Positions 28,058 to 37,109 of a DNA stretch of 64,000 nt are shown here, one piece after another; the stretch's first letter is position 1, and every line of letters begins with the position of its first letter. This stretch comes from Photobacterium ganghwense. GTDB lineage: Bacteria > Pseudomonadota > Gammaproteobacteria > Enterobacterales > Vibrionaceae. The position numbers were made by a program, and so were the translations under genes. The stretch is taken from contig NZ_PYMI01000002.1 of NCBI RefSeq assembly GCF_003025595.1, forward strand, positions 124,001-188,000. Reading direction: 5' to 3'. The notes under the pieces were generated by a model. That model had not been told where the DNA came from. It did not search any database and worked only from the letters and a program-made list of their open reading frames with translations.

Positions 28058-28288
28058 GCCACCTTCCTAAGCCGCTGTTATCAATAACATTCTGTCTAAA
28101 ACTTCCGAGGACTTCTGTATTCGGAGCCGAGATATAGTAAAAACACTATAAGACTATAGGCTATTTCCATAATCCTTACAGACTTGCTATAAATTACCAC
28201 ATGTTAAAAAAACATTAAATTTACGAAGCCAGTTTGATAACAAACTTTATCTGATAACGGAATAACCAGTAAGTAAGAGGGATATTAC

Positions 28289-29908
28289 ATGTCAATGTAT
28301 GATATGGGTCTGACACCTTGCGCAGTTAACCACATCGCACTCACCCCGTTGAGTTTTCTGGAGCGCACCGCTGCCGTCTACCCTGAGTACCCAGCCGTCA
28401 TTCACGGTTCCATTCGCCGCAACTGGTCAGAAACCTATCAACGCTGCCGTCAACTCGCCTCGGCTCTTTCCGGCCGTGGCATTGGCAAAGGGGATACCGT
28501 CGCAGTCATGCTGCCGAACATTCCGGCTATGTTGGAAGCCCATTTCGGCGTGCCGATGATCGGGGCGGTTCTGAACACGCTGAATGTGCGCCTGGACGCG
28601 GAAGCCATCGCGTTTATGCTGGGCCACGGCGAAGCCAAGGTACTGATCTGTGACCGCGAATTCCATGAAGTAATCCGCGACGCGCTGGCTCTGCTGGACA
28701 ATCCGCCTCTGGTTATTGACGTTGACGATCCGGAATATGGTGAAGGTGAAGCAACCAGCGAACTGGACTATGAAGCTTTTCTGGCTGAAGGCAATCCGAA
28801 CTTTGAATGGCTGTGGCCGGAAGACGAATGGCAGGCCATTTCTCTCAACTATACCTCTGGTACCACCGGCAATCCGAAAGGCGTGGTCTACCACCACCGC
28901 GGAGCTTACCTGAACTCGCTGGGTAACCAGATGACCTGGTCAATGGGACAGCACCCGGTCTATCTCTGGACCCTGCCAATGTTCCACTGTAACGGCTGGT
29001 GCTACCCATGGACCGTAACTGCTCTGGCTGGCGTCCACGTGTTCCTGCGTCGGGTTGACCCGCAAAAAATCCTGACCTTGATCCGTGAACATCAGGTCAG
29101 CCACCTGTGTGGCGCACCGATTGTCCTGAACGCTCTGATCAATATGCCCGATGAAGCCAAAGCAGCAATTGATCACCCGGTCAACGCTATGGTCGCCGGG
29201 GCGGCACCACCCGCCAAAGTCATCGGCGATGTGGAAAAAATGGGCATCAAGGTTACCCACGTTTATGGCTTAACCGAAGTCTACGGGCCTGTCACCGTCT
29301 GTGCATGGCATGAAGAGTGGGATGCGCTTACCCTGGAAGAACGAGCCACCCTGAAGTCCCGTCAGGGGGTTCGTTACCCGACCCTTGAAGGCGTAATGGT
29401 GGCCGATATTCAGACCCTCAAGCCGGTAGCCAAAGACGGCAAAACCATCGGTGAGATTTTCATGCGCGGTAACACTGTGATGAAAGGCTACCTGAAAAAT
29501 CCGGAAGCCACCGCAGAAGCCTTTGAAAGCGGCTGGTTTCATACCGGCGACCTGGGCGTGTGCCACCCGAACGGCTATATCGAGATCAAGGATCGCCTGA
29601 AGGACATTATCATTTCCGGCGGCGAGAACATTTCGACCATCGAACTGGAAGACGTGCTCTACAAACACCCGGCCATTCTGGAAGTGTCCGTCGTTGCTAA
29701 ACCGGATGAGCGCTGGGGCGAATCACCTTGTGCTTTCATCACGCTCAAGCAAAGCGAATATGCCACCGAGCAGGAAATTGTCGAGTACTGCCGCGAACAT
29801 CTGGCTGGCTTTAAGATTCCGAAGACCATTATTTTCACCAACCTACCAAAAACCTCTACCGGAAAAGTGCAGAAGTACGTCCTGCGCGACTGGGCGAAAA
29901 AGCTCTGA
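28289..29908 (+). CDS. acyl-CoA synthetase (AMP-forming)
   Basis: A 539-residue ANL-superfamily enzyme that activates a carboxylic acid with ATP and couples it to CoA. Motifs in order: P-loop YTSGTTGNPKGVVYHH, the HTGDLG motif, hinge KDIIISGGENIS, and the C-terminal TSTGKVQK with the adenylation lysine. The group includes medium-chain and 3-methylmercaptopropionate (DmdB-type) ligases; the substrate cannot be fixed by eye. GAGGG lies upstream of the ATG. It heads a likely operon with the permease at 30003 and MBL hydrolase at 31517, opposite a two-component system. Confidence 0.9.
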   Translation: MSMYDMGLTPCAVNHIALTPLSFLERTAAVYPEYPAVIHGSIRRNWSETYQRCRQLASALSGRGIGKGDTVAVMLPNIPAMLEAHFGVPMIGAVLNTLNVRLDAEAIAFMLGHGEAKVLICDREFHEVIRDALALLDNPPLVIDVDDPEYGEGEATSELDYEAFLAEGNPNFEWLWPEDEWQAISLNYTSGTTGNPKGVVYHHRGAYLNSLGNQMTWSMGQHPVYLWTLPMFHCNGWCYPWTVTALAGVHVFLRRVDPQKILTLIREHQVSHLCGAPIVLNALINMPDEAKAAIDHPVNAMVAGAAPPAKVIGDVEKMGIKVTHVYGLTEVYGPVTVCAWHEEWDALTLEERATLKSRQGVRYPTLEGVMVADIQTLKPVAKDGKTIGEIFMRGNTVMKGYLKNPEATAEAFESGWFHTGDLGVCHPNGYIEIKDRLKDIIISGGENISTIELEDVLYKHPAILEVSVVAKPDERWGESPCAFITLKQSEYATEQEIVEYCREHLAGFKIPKTIIFTNLPKTSTGKVQKYVLRDWAKKL

Positions 29909-30002
29909 ACCACAACGCAAAACGGGGAGCACCCGCTCCCCGCTCTTTGCGGAAACGCAACGCATAACAATCATAATCCAACACGTGAACAAGGAAGACA
30001 CC

Positions 30003-31373
30003 ATGCAAGTTTATAAACGACAGCAGGGGTCCGAGCAGCCGTTCTGGCTACTGGGTCCTTTTAAGGTTCGCCTGCCTTTCATCCATTACCGCTGGGAGTT
30101 TGCGGAAATGCTTCAGGCGCTGATCATGTTTGTGGTCAGTCTGGCGATGATCCCCCTTTTAGAGAAATACCTCGGTCTGCCCTACGACATCGCACTGGCC
30201 TACGTTGTGGTCTGTGGCATCGGCTTCATGCTGCCGGCACTGCTTGGCGTTCCGTTTGTTCCGGGCTGGATTACTCCCGGCATTCCGGTCGTTCTGTTGT
30301 TCCTGGGTGACTTTAAGCCAGGGCCGGAAGCGATACAGGCCCTGTTTGCCCTGCAACTGTTGGTGTTTATCATTTTCCTGGTGCTTGGCCTGACCCGTTT
30401 AGGCTCCGTCATGGTCAAACTGGTACCGAATTCACTCAAGGGTGGGATCATCATCGGCGCGGGTATCGCAGCTCTGATGGGAGAGATTTCCAGCGGAGGC
30501 CGCCTGGCCGCCACGCCGATCTCACTGGTTATCGGCAGCCTGATCTGTCTTTACCTGATGTTCTCAGTCTCGTTCAAAGGGCTGCTGGAACGGGTTCCGA
30601 TGGCGAAGAAAATTGTGAATTACGGCATGGTACCGGGCATGATTATCGCGATTCTGGTGGGCATCGCGGTGGGCGAATACCCAATGCCCGATATCCGCTG
30701 GGGCATTACTCAGCCAGATTTTGCCGGCATGTGGCAGTATCTGCCGTTCAGTGTCGGATTCCCGGGGCTGGATGTCTTCCTGATGGCCGTTCCAACCGCA
30801 GTGATTGCTTACATCATTGCGTTTGGTGACATCATTGTGGGCCAATCACTGATGCAACGTGCCGATGAGCTACGCACCGACGAAGTGATTGAAAACAATA
30901 TCGATCGGGTACACCTGGTCACAGCGATTCGTAATGCCCTACACGCATTTTTCGCACCTTACCCGGGTTTGGCCGGGCCACTCTGGACCGCCGTTGCGGC
31001 AACAATGGCCGAGCGCTACAAGCATGGACGCGAAGCAATGGACTCTATTTACAGTGGCTCAGGTACTTTCTGGATCACCGGTTTTATTGCCCTGTTCGCG
31101 CTGCCGCTGGTCAGCTTCTTCCAGCCGGTACTGCCGATAGCCCTGTCTCTGACACTGCTGTTGACGGGCTATATCTGCCTGATGGTAGGATTGGAACAGC
31201 TGAACAACAACACCGAACGCGGCATCGCAGGAACCATGGGTGTCGTACTTGCTGTGTATGGTGCCAGCTGGGGTCTGGCGACCGGCGTCATTCTTTATAT
31301 ACTCATCGAACGCACGCATCTCCTGCGCTTTCGGGTCAAAGAAAAAGACAGTGAGGCCCTGAATAACGGCTGA
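30003..31373 (+). CDS. NCS2-like multi-helix permease
   Basis: A 456-residue inner-membrane protein with about 12 helices. The fold suggests the NCS2/SLC23 group (uracil-xanthine permeases and distant relatives): a central SLKGGIIIGAGIAALMGEI and later FGDIIVGQSLMQRADE, the place where NCS2 proteins carry conserved acidic residues. It lies 94 bases after the ligase gene, in the same direction, and is probably the uptake system for the acid that the ligase activates. The start is the ATG at 30003 after AAGGAAG; a longer frame overlapping the ligase gene is a shadow. Confidence 0.75.
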   Translation: MQVYKRQQGSEQPFWLLGPFKVRLPFIHYRWEFAEMLQALIMFVVSLAMIPLLEKYLGLPYDIALAYVVVCGIGFMLPALLGVPFVPGWITPGIPVVLLFLGDFKPGPEAIQALFALQLLVFIIFLVLGLTRLGSVMVKLVPNSLKGGIIIGAGIAALMGEISSGGRLAATPISLVIGSLICLYLMFSVSFKGLLERVPMAKKIVNYGMVPGMIIAILVGIAVGEYPMPDIRWGITQPDFAGMWQYLPFSVGFPGLDVFLMAVPTAVIAYIIAFGDIIVGQSLMQRADELRTDEVIENNIDRVHLVTAIRNALHAFFAPYPGLAGPLWTAVAATMAERYKHGREAMDSIYSGSGTFWITGFIALFALPLVSFFQPVLPIALSLTLLLTGYICLMVGLEQLNNNTERGIAGTMGVVLAVYGASWGLATGVILYILIERTHLLRFRVKEKDSEALNNG

Positions 31374-31516
31374 GTGCCGAAAACAGGATAACGCCAGATT
31401 TGGCAAAACAAACGACTGGGACAGGCACAACCTGTCCCAGTTGCGTTTACCGTATGATGACTATTTAAACTATCAATAATAACGATTTCAATAACCACAC
31501 TTTCAAGGAAGACAGT

Positions 31517-32383
31517 ATGCGTATTCTCTCTACCCTGACCGGCAACAGCCAGAAACTGGACGGTGGTGCCATGTTTGGCAATGCGCCCAAAGCCCTGTGG
31601 AGCCGCTGGATGGAAGCCGATGAACAGAACCGTATTCGTTTAGGCTGCCGTGCCCTGCTGGTACAAGAAGCGAACCGCAATATTCTGGTTGAAACCGGTA
31701 TCGGTGCATTCTTCTCCCCTGACCTGAAAGCCCGCTTTGGTGTTCAGGAAAATCACCACGTGTTACTGGAAAGCCTGGCGGCCCATGGCCTGAGCCATGA
31801 AGATATCGATATCGTGATACTTACCCACCTCCATTTTGACCATGCCGGCGGACTGCTTTCCGCCTGGCAATCGGACTCACCCAGTGAGCTGCTGTTCCCT
31901 AATGCCCAGTTCATCACCGGTGCCCGACAATGGACCCGAGCACTGGAGCCACATTCACGTGACAGAGCCTCTTACCTGAGCGATATCATGGAGCCACTCG
32001 CACTAAGCGAACGGGTTATTCTGGTCAACGACGATGGCTACGTGCCGGAACTGGGGCCTGACTGGCGCTTCCATTTCAGTGATGGCCATACCCCGGGGCA
32101 AATCCTGCCGGAGATCATGATGCCTGACGGCCCTGTCGTCTTCACCGGCGATCTCATTCCCGGCGCGCCATGGGTCCATTTACCTATTACGATGGGGTAC
32201 GACCGTTTCCCGGAAGGGTTGATTGAAGAAAAAGAAGCCCTGTTGAGCGATTTGCTCTCCCGTAATGGCCGCATCGTCCTGACTCACGATCCGGATGTTG
32301 CCATGGGGCGAGTAGTTAAAGATGAAAAAGGGAAATTCACGCTGAGTGAAGCGGTGGCGGAAGTCAATGACCTGACTGCGTAG
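31517..32383 (+). CDS. MBL-fold metallohydrolase
   Basis: A 288-residue cytoplasmic enzyme with the binuclear metal motif HLHFDH at 104-109, a later His in DGHTPGQ, the Asp in FTGDLIPG and a final His in LTHDPDVA. This set matches glyoxalase-II-like and lactonase-like MBL hydrolases. In this operon it could act as a thioesterase or lactonase on a CoA intermediate, but that is inference. A 12-bp hairpin with one mismatch follows at 32400-32430. Confidence 0.85.
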   Translation: MRILSTLTGNSQKLDGGAMFGNAPKALWSRWMEADEQNRIRLGCRALLVQEANRNILVETGIGAFFSPDLKARFGVQENHHVLLESLAAHGLSHEDIDIVILTHLHFDHAGGLLSAWQSDSPSELLFPNAQFITGARQWTRALEPHSRDRASYLSDIMEPLALSERVILVNDDGYVPELGPDWRFHFSDGHTPGQILPEIMMPDGPVVFTGDLIPGAPWVHLPITMGYDRFPEGLIEEKEALLSDLLSRNGRIVLTHDPDVAMGRVVKDEKGKFTLSEAVAEVNDLTA

Positions 32384-32399
32384 CCAAAACCACGTCAAC

Positions 32400-32430
32400 A
32401 AAGCCCTGGACCATCTGCGTCCAAGGCTTT
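32400..32430 (+). terminator. hairpin after the MBL gene
   Basis: Arms AAAGCCCTGGAC (32400-32411) and GTCCAAGGCTTT (32419-32430), one mismatch. No U-run follows, so it may be a 3'-stabilising hairpin rather than a full terminator. Confidence 0.5.
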
Positions 32431-33113
32431 GGCGTTATAAACTTAAAAACATCCATAAAAACCAATAAATAGGTACCATCAGTGGTTTCACATAGAACGC
32501 CAGTCATCAAACCGACGAAGGCAGACACGGCAATCACAACAGCCACACAGCAATCTCGAGAGCGCTAAAAAATGAAAAGCCGCACCATTGCAGTGCGGCT
32601 TGGATTAAGAATTACTCTCTATCTCTATTCTGTTGTGCCTCATGTACCCGAACAACAGCACATCAAGGACGTTGATAATAACAACTTGAGGCTTCGCCAC
32701 TCATTACGTTGAGTATGCCGGGTCCGATGCAGTCAATTCTTTAAATCGGACAATTGCGTCTTTGGCGAAGAAGTATAAACGTTTTGTTTTGTCACTTTCC
32801 AAATTGTCATCCAGGTTTGGTTTTTCATGCCTCTCCCGGTAAGGTTGATTCACATCAACCCGCTTCCTGTCGCCCTGAGCCTCTCCAGAACACAGCCCAT
32901 ACATCCGCAGGCTTGAATCGAACAGCTCAATGACAGGTCACAAATTAAATATGGTACGAAATTCTATTTTTGGCAAACTGAGTTTCGATCCTCGCTGCTC
33001 AAATTGTGATCCCATCGTGTAATTCACCGACCATCAAGTGCCGATTTTCGTTAAATAACTGTGTAAAATATCGTTTTCTTTGTTCCTTATTTGTCAAAGG
33101 CGCATTAATTACA
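32431..33113. other. intergenic region with terminator-like hairpin and a doubtful small frame
   Basis: About 680 bases. A perfect hairpin (AAGCCGCAC at 32577-32585 with GTGCGGCTT at 32593-32601) has its U-rich tail (TTTTCATTTTTT) on the minus strand, so it should end a minus-strand transcript from further right. On that strand a 66-codon frame at 32704-32904 and a 31-codon frame starting near 32828 with GGGAGAGG upstream are both open. I recognise neither, and a non-coding transcript is equally possible. Confidence 0.4.
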
Positions 33114-34088
33114 ATGACGGCACTTGCCACGACATTACTACGCGTTCCTACCGCACAAGCGGCACTGGCTCTGGCTACGACCGGAACAGGGCTGGCATGG
33201 GCGTTGTTTTTTCCGGCTCAGGCCAGCTGGATCCGCGGTCTCTTTGCGTTAGCCGGCGCAGGGCTGCTGCTGCCGGTTATTCTGAAGTACCTGCTCAACC
33301 GGGATCGGTTCATTCAGGATCTGCGTCATCCGCTATACGGCAGCCTTATGGCTCCTATCTCAATGTCGTTGATGGTTCTGGCCGATTATTTGGCTACCAT
33401 TCATATCGAATGTGCGCGGTTACTCTGGTATCCCGCACTTACGCTCCATTTTTCTATGATGGTGTTTTTCTTTTTCAACCAGTTAAGAAAATTCCGTCTG
33501 ACCCATCTCTATCCAAGCTGGTTCCTTTACCCGGTGGGCGCTATCAGCGGAACGCTGGCCGGTCCACTACTGGGCCACCACCAGTTCGCACTGACCATGA
33601 CCAACCTGTGCATCACCATTTACTTTCTGATGCTGCCGGTCGTGCTTTATCGCCTGTGTTTTGCCGGACGAATGCCCCGCCCTGCCCGACCTACGCTGGC
33701 TATCATGGCTGCGCCGGTTAACCTGTCACTCACGGCATACCTGCTGAACGTCAAGCATCCTGATCCGGTGCTGACCGGAGCTCTGGCAGGTGTTGGGATT
33801 ACCATGACGATTCTGGTTTATTTGTGCTATTTCGATTTGCTGCGCCAGCGTTTTCAGCCATCTCTGGCTGCTCTCACCTTCCCCTCGGTGATCAGTGCAG
33901 TGGCCCTGGAACGTCTGACCCAGTGGCTAAGCCAGGATTTTCCACACTGGGCCTGGCTTGAAAACCTGGGCATTTTTGAAATCATGGTGGCGACCGGACT
34001 GGTGTTCTGGGTCGGCTGGAATTACATCGGTATGTACTGGCCGCACGCCGCACCAAGCAAAATTATGCAATCAAATCAAAGCAGTTAG
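33114..34088 (+). CDS. TDT-family (SLAC1-like) permease
   Basis: A 324-residue membrane protein with ten predicted helices, resembling the tellurite-resistance/dicarboxylate transporter (TDT) family, which includes TehA and sulfite exporters. Visible landmarks are GLAWALFFPAQA in helix 1 and PISMSLMVLADYLA in the region of the family's conserved pore Phe/Pro segment. The start is the ATG at 33114; a GTG 36 codons upstream has no ribosome site. A rho-independent terminator follows directly. Substrate unknown; sulfite, malate or another small anion are possibilities for the family. Confidence 0.78.
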   Translation: MTALATTLLRVPTAQAALALATTGTGLAWALFFPAQASWIRGLFALAGAGLLLPVILKYLLNRDRFIQDLRHPLYGSLMAPISMSLMVLADYLATIHIECARLLWYPALTLHFSMMVFFFFNQLRKFRLTHLYPSWFLYPVGAISGTLAGPLLGHHQFALTMTNLCITIYFLMLPVVLYRLCFAGRMPRPARPTLAIMAAPVNLSLTAYLLNVKHPDPVLTGALAGVGITMTILVYLCYFDLLRQRFQPSLAALTFPSVISAVALERLTQWLSQDFPHWAWLENLGIFEIMVATGLVFWVGWNYIGMYWPHAAPSKIMQSNQSS

Positions 34089-34095
34089 TCTCAAT

Positions 34096-34124
34096 AAAGG
34101 GTTTTCGATAGAAAGCCCTTTTTT
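34096..34124 (+). terminator. terminator after the TDT permease gene
   Basis: AAAGGGTTTTC pairs with GAAAGCCCTTT (one G-T wobble) around a GATA loop, ending in a run of six T. Confidence 0.85.
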
Positions 34125-34225
34125 ATATGTGGCCTTATACTTAGGGAGAAAGTGCCGGACCAGGCGGCACGAAACACAATCGATAATAAACCTGGCTTAC
34201 CTGTGAAACGCTGTGGAGGTAGAGA

Positions 34226-34612
34226 ATGAAATACCTGATGTTACTTGTGGCAGCCTTCGTTCTGGCAGCTTGTTCCGGACAGTCTTACGATACCGAGCTG
34301 GCAAAGGAAAGCCGATGGAAAGCGCTGGGCATTAAGGACGGTGAAAACGGGCGCCTGGTCAGAACCAAAGATGAACTCAATCAGCTAACCCCGCTGAAAG
34401 AAGACGCGTATGAACTCTATCAGCTGGGATACAGGGAAGGGATTGAAGACTACTGCCTGCCTTACAAAACTTATAAACAAGGGAAAAAAGGAGCGCAGTA
34501 TACCGGCCAGTGCCTGAATACGTCTCATGAGCGCCTGGCCATTGAAGGATGGGAAGCCGGCTACAAGGAGTATGTGGCTGATCAGGACAATCAATGGCTG
34601 AACAGGGATTAA
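34226..34612 (+). CDS. DUF2799-family lipoprotein
   Basis: A 128-residue lipoprotein: signal peptide MKYLMLLVAAFVLAAC with lipobox LAAC, lipidated Cys at 16. The mature part has the DUF2799 pattern, with WKALGIKDGENGR near the start, a Tyr-Gly region YQLGYREGIEDYCLP and a second WEAGYKEY repeat. The following Ser-Gly at the cleavage site predicts outer-membrane sorting. Function unknown. GGAGGTAGAGA lies upstream of the ATG. Confidence 0.82.
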   Translation: MKYLMLLVAAFVLAACSGQSYDTELAKESRWKALGIKDGENGRLVRTKDELNQLTPLKEDAYELYQLGYREGIEDYCLPYKTYKQGKKGAQYTGQCLNTSHERLAIEGWEAGYKEYVADQDNQWLNRD

Positions 34613-34979
34613 GGAACGTTGTTATCCCGCTAACCTCTTGGCCTGCGATCCAAAGTCATCGGATAGACCCCAATAGAAAATAGCGACCCAATAAATGAAT
34701 TTCAGGCCGGGCATAGCTTCTATAAAGGGGCATCATCGAGTAATGAAGCCCCTTTATCCTCTCTTGGATGTATTGTCATGTTGGTACTGCCATGCGGCCT
34801 GCAGATGAATCTGGCTTATTCAGCTTGATCTATTCAGTCTGAGTCTGCTTTTCTGAGCACCGGTTCCAATTAAAAAACCACTCACTCCTTCATAATAATG
34901 CCGAAACAAGCTGCTACTGAGCCAGTAGATAACCAGCTGGTTCTACAGACTCGTCGGCTCAATTAACAAGGAGTGAAAC
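34613..34979. other. intergenic region with terminator
   Basis: About 370 bases. ATAAAGGGGC (34722-34731) pairs perfectly with GCCCCTTTAT (34748-34757), a probable terminator for the lipoprotein gene. The rest holds the promoter region of the YdhR-like gene, with AAGGAG just before its ATG. I see no gene. Confidence 0.55.
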
Positions 34980-35285
34980 ATGGCAAAATTACTACAGGTC
35001 GATTTTGAATTTAATGGCCCTTTTGGTGAAGAAATGGCGAGGGCACTGACCGAACTGGCAGAATCGATCAATCAGGAACCGGGTATAATCTGGAAAATCT
35101 GGACAGAAAACCAGGCCGAGAAACGCGCAGGCGGTGTCTACCTGTTTGAGGATGAAGAAAGCGCTAAAGCGTATCTGGACATGCACTCAGCTCGACTGAC
35201 ACAAATGGGCATTCGGGATATCCGGGGCTACATTTTTGATGTCAATCAGCCGCTGACCGCGGTTAACCAAGGCCCTGTGGCATAG
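34980..35285 (+). CDS. ydhR: YdhR-family putative monooxygenase
   Basis: A 101-residue ferredoxin-like alpha/beta-barrel protein of the YdhR family. It shows the opening QVDFEFNGPFG, the PGIIWKIWTEN strand, and YLFEDEESAKAYLDMH followed by a G-I-R-D segment. Members are dimeric and were proposed to be cofactorless monooxygenases of aromatic compounds; activity is not proven. AAGGAG lies seven bases before the ATG. It is a single-gene unit. Confidence 0.88.
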   Translation: MAKLLQVDFEFNGPFGEEMARALTELAESINQEPGIIWKIWTENQAEKRAGGVYLFEDEESAKAYLDMHSARLTQMGIRDIRGYIFDVNQPLTAVNQGPVA

Positions 35286-35529
35286 AGTAATGTCGCGTAA
35301 CGTCCTGTGGCGTAATGTTCCACAGCGAAAAGCTCCGTAGCGTAAAGCCCTGTGACATCAATATTGGCCACGCCGGTTTTTGTGGACAATATTTTCCATG
35401 ACAAGGCTTGCAACTTCAGCCTCGTCGAGATTTTCAGGACTCATCCAACGCTGGTAACCAGGAGGTTGGTATCACGTCACCCACCCGGAATACGACAGCC
35501 TTTTCTGGTACAAAAATTTACGGATACAT

Positions 35530-35713
35530 GAAAAAACGGCCCTGAGCTTGCGCTCAGGGCCGTTTCCCGTTCCGTAAAAATCCTGTGTTCCAAGCAGGAT
35601 AGTCTGGGTGCCCCCAGTATCAGGCCAACACCATCTTTCAATGCTATTGAGCCTTATACCACCTCCCTGAGAGGGAAGTAGTGAAAATGCTTTCGATTTG
35701 AATGTCTCAAATC
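35530..35713 (-). ncRNA. candidate small RNA with five hairpins and its own terminator
   Basis: Read on the minus strand, about 185 bases fold as consecutive hairpins: GATTTGA/TCAAATC (35695-35713); an 11-bp stem at 35658-35682; CTGGG/CCCAG (35604-35617); ATCCTG/CAGGAT (35580-35600); and a 14-bp GC-rich stem (35534-35565) ending in six T. In the 11-bp stem two positions that would mismatch on the plus strand become G-U pairs on the minus strand, which supports this strand. Possible promoter elements are TTGCAT at 35743-35748 and TAAATT at 35721-35726, spacing 16. No minus-strand gene follows, so it is not a leader. I do not recognise a known family. Confidence 0.55.
35534..35565 (-). terminator. 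strong terminator, minus strand
   Basis: Perfect 14-bp stem, AAACGGCCCTGAGC with GCTCAGGGCCGTTT, four-base loop. Six T follow on the minus strand, only three on the plus strand. The nearest upstream minus-strand gene ends about 590 bases away. Confidence 0.85.
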
Positions 35714-36154
35714 TGGAGCCAATTTATCACATAATTTTATTAATGCAAAAATTATTTTAATCATTAACTGATTTTTTGAATTTCACCTTACCATGTGAGA
35801 ATAGGTAACTGGGGCGGGATACATAGCTAAACCATCGCATGCCCCATCCTCGCCCCAGAAAACAGATGAAAATTCATACAAAAACCCGTAATAATGATCA
35901 AAAAACACCATCCTTGCCAGACAGTCGGCAATACGTATAGTCGTGCAGCAAAACAAGACTTACAGAAAAAGTTGAATGGTGCCTTGATAAACCATCACCT
36001 CAAACCAATAAACAAGGCAACCTACTGCTGCCACACTCAACTACAAACACAAAAAATCAATTATTTTTTAGTTTATTGGATGGTATTCAACAATTTTGAC
36101 TCTCACATCCCTCAGAACCCCAGTAACAAAGGTTTCCAAGCCACAGGATACACT

Positions 36155-37036
36155 TCACGCTTTGCTTGCCAGAGATGACCTCTGCACTTGTCGGCCACCG
36201 ACCACCAGCAACGCGCCCAGCAGGAACATACTCAGGCTATACACCACAATCGGCAATGACATTTCACTGGAACCCAGTAACGTCAGTGTAACCATCAACG
36301 CCAGAGTGCTGTTTTTCACTCCCAACTCAACCCCTAAAGCCAGCGAGTCCGATGTCGGGAGTCTGGCCAGCCTTCCGGATATAACCCCGGCACAGACACC
36401 TAACCCGTTGAGAAGAAGCGCCGCCGGGCCAGCCTGAACCAACAGCGCCGGTAATTGTGCGCCAATATTCAGAACAATATTGATCACCAGCAAAAACAGG
36501 GTCAGTGCGCCTAACTTATTGACCCAGCTTTCAGCCCGTAGCGCCCAAGCAGACCAGTGGTAACGAATCGCCATACCGATCATGACAGGCAGCAGCACCA
36601 CCCCAGCCATCATGGCGACCGTTTTACCGACCGGTAAAGTGAAGGTCATCGCCGTGCCACTGAACAGCTCCAGGGCATAGCCGGTCACTACCGGCAGTGA
36701 CAGAATCGTCAGCAGACTGGCGGAAACGGTCAGTAAGATTGACAGTGCCACATTACCGCGAGCCAGCAAAACAAACAGGTTTGACGTTGTTCCTCCCGGA
36801 CAGGCCGCAATGACGACCAGCCCGACAGCCATCGCCGGGGATAAATTCAACCCCCAGGCCAGCCCGAATGCCAGGATAGGCATAATCACGATCTGGGCGA
36901 ATGTTCCGATGACCAGACCTCGTGGTTGCAGGGCAATCCGGCGGAAGTCAGCACTGGTGAGTGTCATGCCGATACCGGTCATGATAATAAACAGCGATAC
37001 CGGTAATCCGATGGATATAAGTGGGGTTGATTCCAT
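36155..37036 (-). CDS. bile acid:sodium symporter-family transporter
   Basis: A 293-residue inner-membrane protein with about nine helices of the BASS (SLC10) fold. The crossing-point motif is visible as VIAACPGGTTSNLFVLLARG, with a second half around GVELGVKNSTLALMV. Bacterial members carry bile acids, pantothenate, 2-keto acids or other organic anions with sodium. AAGGAGG before the ATG at 37036 fixes the start. The adjacent Crp/Fnr gene is upstream on the same strand (73 bases), and the HD-domain and aldolase genes lie beyond, so uptake of a carboxylate used by that locus is plausible. Confidence 0.85.
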   Translation of the reverse strand: MESTPLISIGLPVSLFIIMTGIGMTLTSADFRRIALQPRGLVIGTFAQIVIMPILAFGLAWGLNLSPAMAVGLVVIAACPGGTTSNLFVLLARGNVALSILLTVSASLLTILSLPVVTGYALELFSGTAMTFTLPVGKTVAMMAGVVLLPVMIGMAIRYHWSAWALRAESWVNKLGALTLFLLVINIVLNIGAQLPALLVQAGPAALLLNGLGVCAGVISGRLARLPTSDSLALGVELGVKNSTLALMVTLTLLGSSEMSLPIVVYSLSMFLLGALLVVGGRQVQRSSLASKA

Positions 37037-37109
37037 TCTGAGCCTCCTTGCTTCAATAATCACACATCGATGCTTTCAGCAAAGCAGCCTCAGGGGCTGG
37101 TTCACTGAA

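Larger units (their letters stand above)
35286..36154. other. large intergenic region holding a candidate small RNA
   Basis: About 870 bases without a credible protein gene. Its central part (35530-35713) is annotated separately as a candidate minus-strand RNA. The stretch 35286-35370 contains near-repeats of a GTGGCGTAAYGTYC-like unit (35294-35345). The region 35720-36100 is AT-rich, and I recognise nothing else in it. Confidence 0.55.

Noticed and set aside
35650..35690. CTGAGA-containing stretch considered as a TPP riboswitch
   Set aside because: The other conserved thi-box elements are absent, and no gene follows on the matching strand.
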